Source: Actinomycetota bacterium (GTDB lineage Bacteria; Actinomycetota; Geothermincolia; Geothermincolales; RBG-13-55-18). Taken from it: a DNA stretch of 64,000 nucleotides. Both the position numbers and the translations under genes were made by a program. Shown one piece after another: positions 63,730 through 64,000 of the stretch (position 1 is the stretch's first letter; each line of letters begins with the position of its first letter). The stretch lies in NCBI GenBank assembly GCA_030019255.1, contig JASEFK010000003.1:207095-271094 (forward strand). Direction: 5' to 3'. The notes beneath the pieces are model-generated. The model did not search any database. It was not told the DNA's origin and worked only from the letters and a program-made list of their open reading frames with translations.

Positions 63730-64000
63730 ATGGACATGCCATGGTTAGAGGAAGACTGTGCGGTCGGCATTCCAACCACGTTAGAACCCTATCCCGAGAT
63801 TCCAACTCACCACTTTCTCGACCACGCCGCCGATAAATATCCCAAGATGGGATGTGTTCAATTGGGCTTGGAGCTCAGCTATCGAGATTTGAAGGAGAAG
63901 GCGGACCGACTGGTGAATGCTCTTCGCGAACTGGGGGTGGACAAGGGGGATCGGGTGGCTACCATGCTACCCATTTCCATGCAGTTCCTCATCGCCGACA
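63730..64000 (+). CDS. N-terminal part of an AMP-forming acyl-CoA synthetase, cut by the window edge
   Basis: The first 90 residues are visible from an ATG behind GGAGGGGAAACG. HHFLDHAADKYPKMGCVQLG, LSYRDLKEKADRLVNALRELGV and KGDRVATMLPISMQFLIAD match the start of long-chain fatty-acid-CoA ligases. The catalytic motifs lie beyond the edge. Divergent from the acyl-CoA synthetase at 61294-63237. Confidence 0.85.
   Translation, partial: MDMPWLEEDCAVGIPTTLEPYPEIPTHHFLDHAADKYPKMGCVQLGLELSYRDLKEKADRLVNALRELGVDKGDRVATMLPISMQFLIAD

Overview
The window is high-GC bacterial DNA with dense, short-spaced operons and many GTG/TTG starts behind strong Shine-Dalgarno sites. The gene content points to an anaerobe. 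It has a nickel CO dehydrogenase (CooS), glycyl radical enzymes, 4Fe-4S proteins, tungstate transport, an ADP-forming acyl-CoA synthetase, a SigF/WhiG-type sigma factor, and several phytoene-desaturase-like and geranylgeranyl-reductase-like flavoproteins. The best guess is an uncultured, deep-branching anaerobic Actinomycetota lineage. That placement is inferred from gene content only; no rRNA or other marker gene is present.

Layout. 0-4 kb (minus): ADP-forming acyl-CoA synthetase alpha-type protein, a tiny membrane protein and a CrtI-like flavoprotein. 4.3-12.9 kb (plus): one fatty-acid synthesis operon, accA - accB-like - fabD - accC - second accB-like - fabH - fabG - accD - acpP - fabF, mostly with stop/start overlaps. 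13-20.3 kb (minus): a molybdenum/tungsten regulon (MobB-like NTPase, tupABC, a divergent second TupA, moeA). It is headed by two copies of the same structured leader RNA, each followed by an intrinsic terminator. 20.4-33.3 kb: a signalling district with three histidine kinases, a chemoreceptor, two response regulators and a sigma factor; an amidase and a glycyl-radical-enzyme fragment also lie here. 33.4-40.9 kb (minus): a second CrtI-like gene with its own tiny membrane protein, then a TetR - DUF35 - crotonase - (CrtI/FNR/ferredoxin fusion) group with a TetR-type operator upstream. 41-49.6 kb: geranylgeranyl-reductase-like protein, alpha/beta hydrolase, exonuclease III, a 956-residue multi-PAS kinase and SfsA. 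49.5-52.8 kb: a PadR regulator divergent from a cupin gene, both with matching palindromic operators on their promoters, followed by cooS. 53-64 kb: a visibly lower-GC, scarred region with broken genes, transposase fragments, a glycyl radical enzyme, two 4Fe-4S proteins and two AMP-forming acyl-CoA synthetases, the last cut by the window edge.

Most noteworthy: (1) the duplicated aptamer-plus-terminator leaders in front of the Mo/W genes, where base-paired differences support the fold and a copy of the P1 strand inside each terminator suggests the switching mechanism; (2) a repeated two-gene module of a CrtI-like flavoprotein plus a 49-64-residue membrane protein ending in RYF(A/V); (3) a CrtI-FNR-[2Fe-2S] fusion interrupted by two compensating single-base indels; (4) PadR operators placed exactly on two promoters; (5) a one-domain gene split by an in-frame amber codon, and a CAP-domain gene split by two TGA codons and a frameshift.
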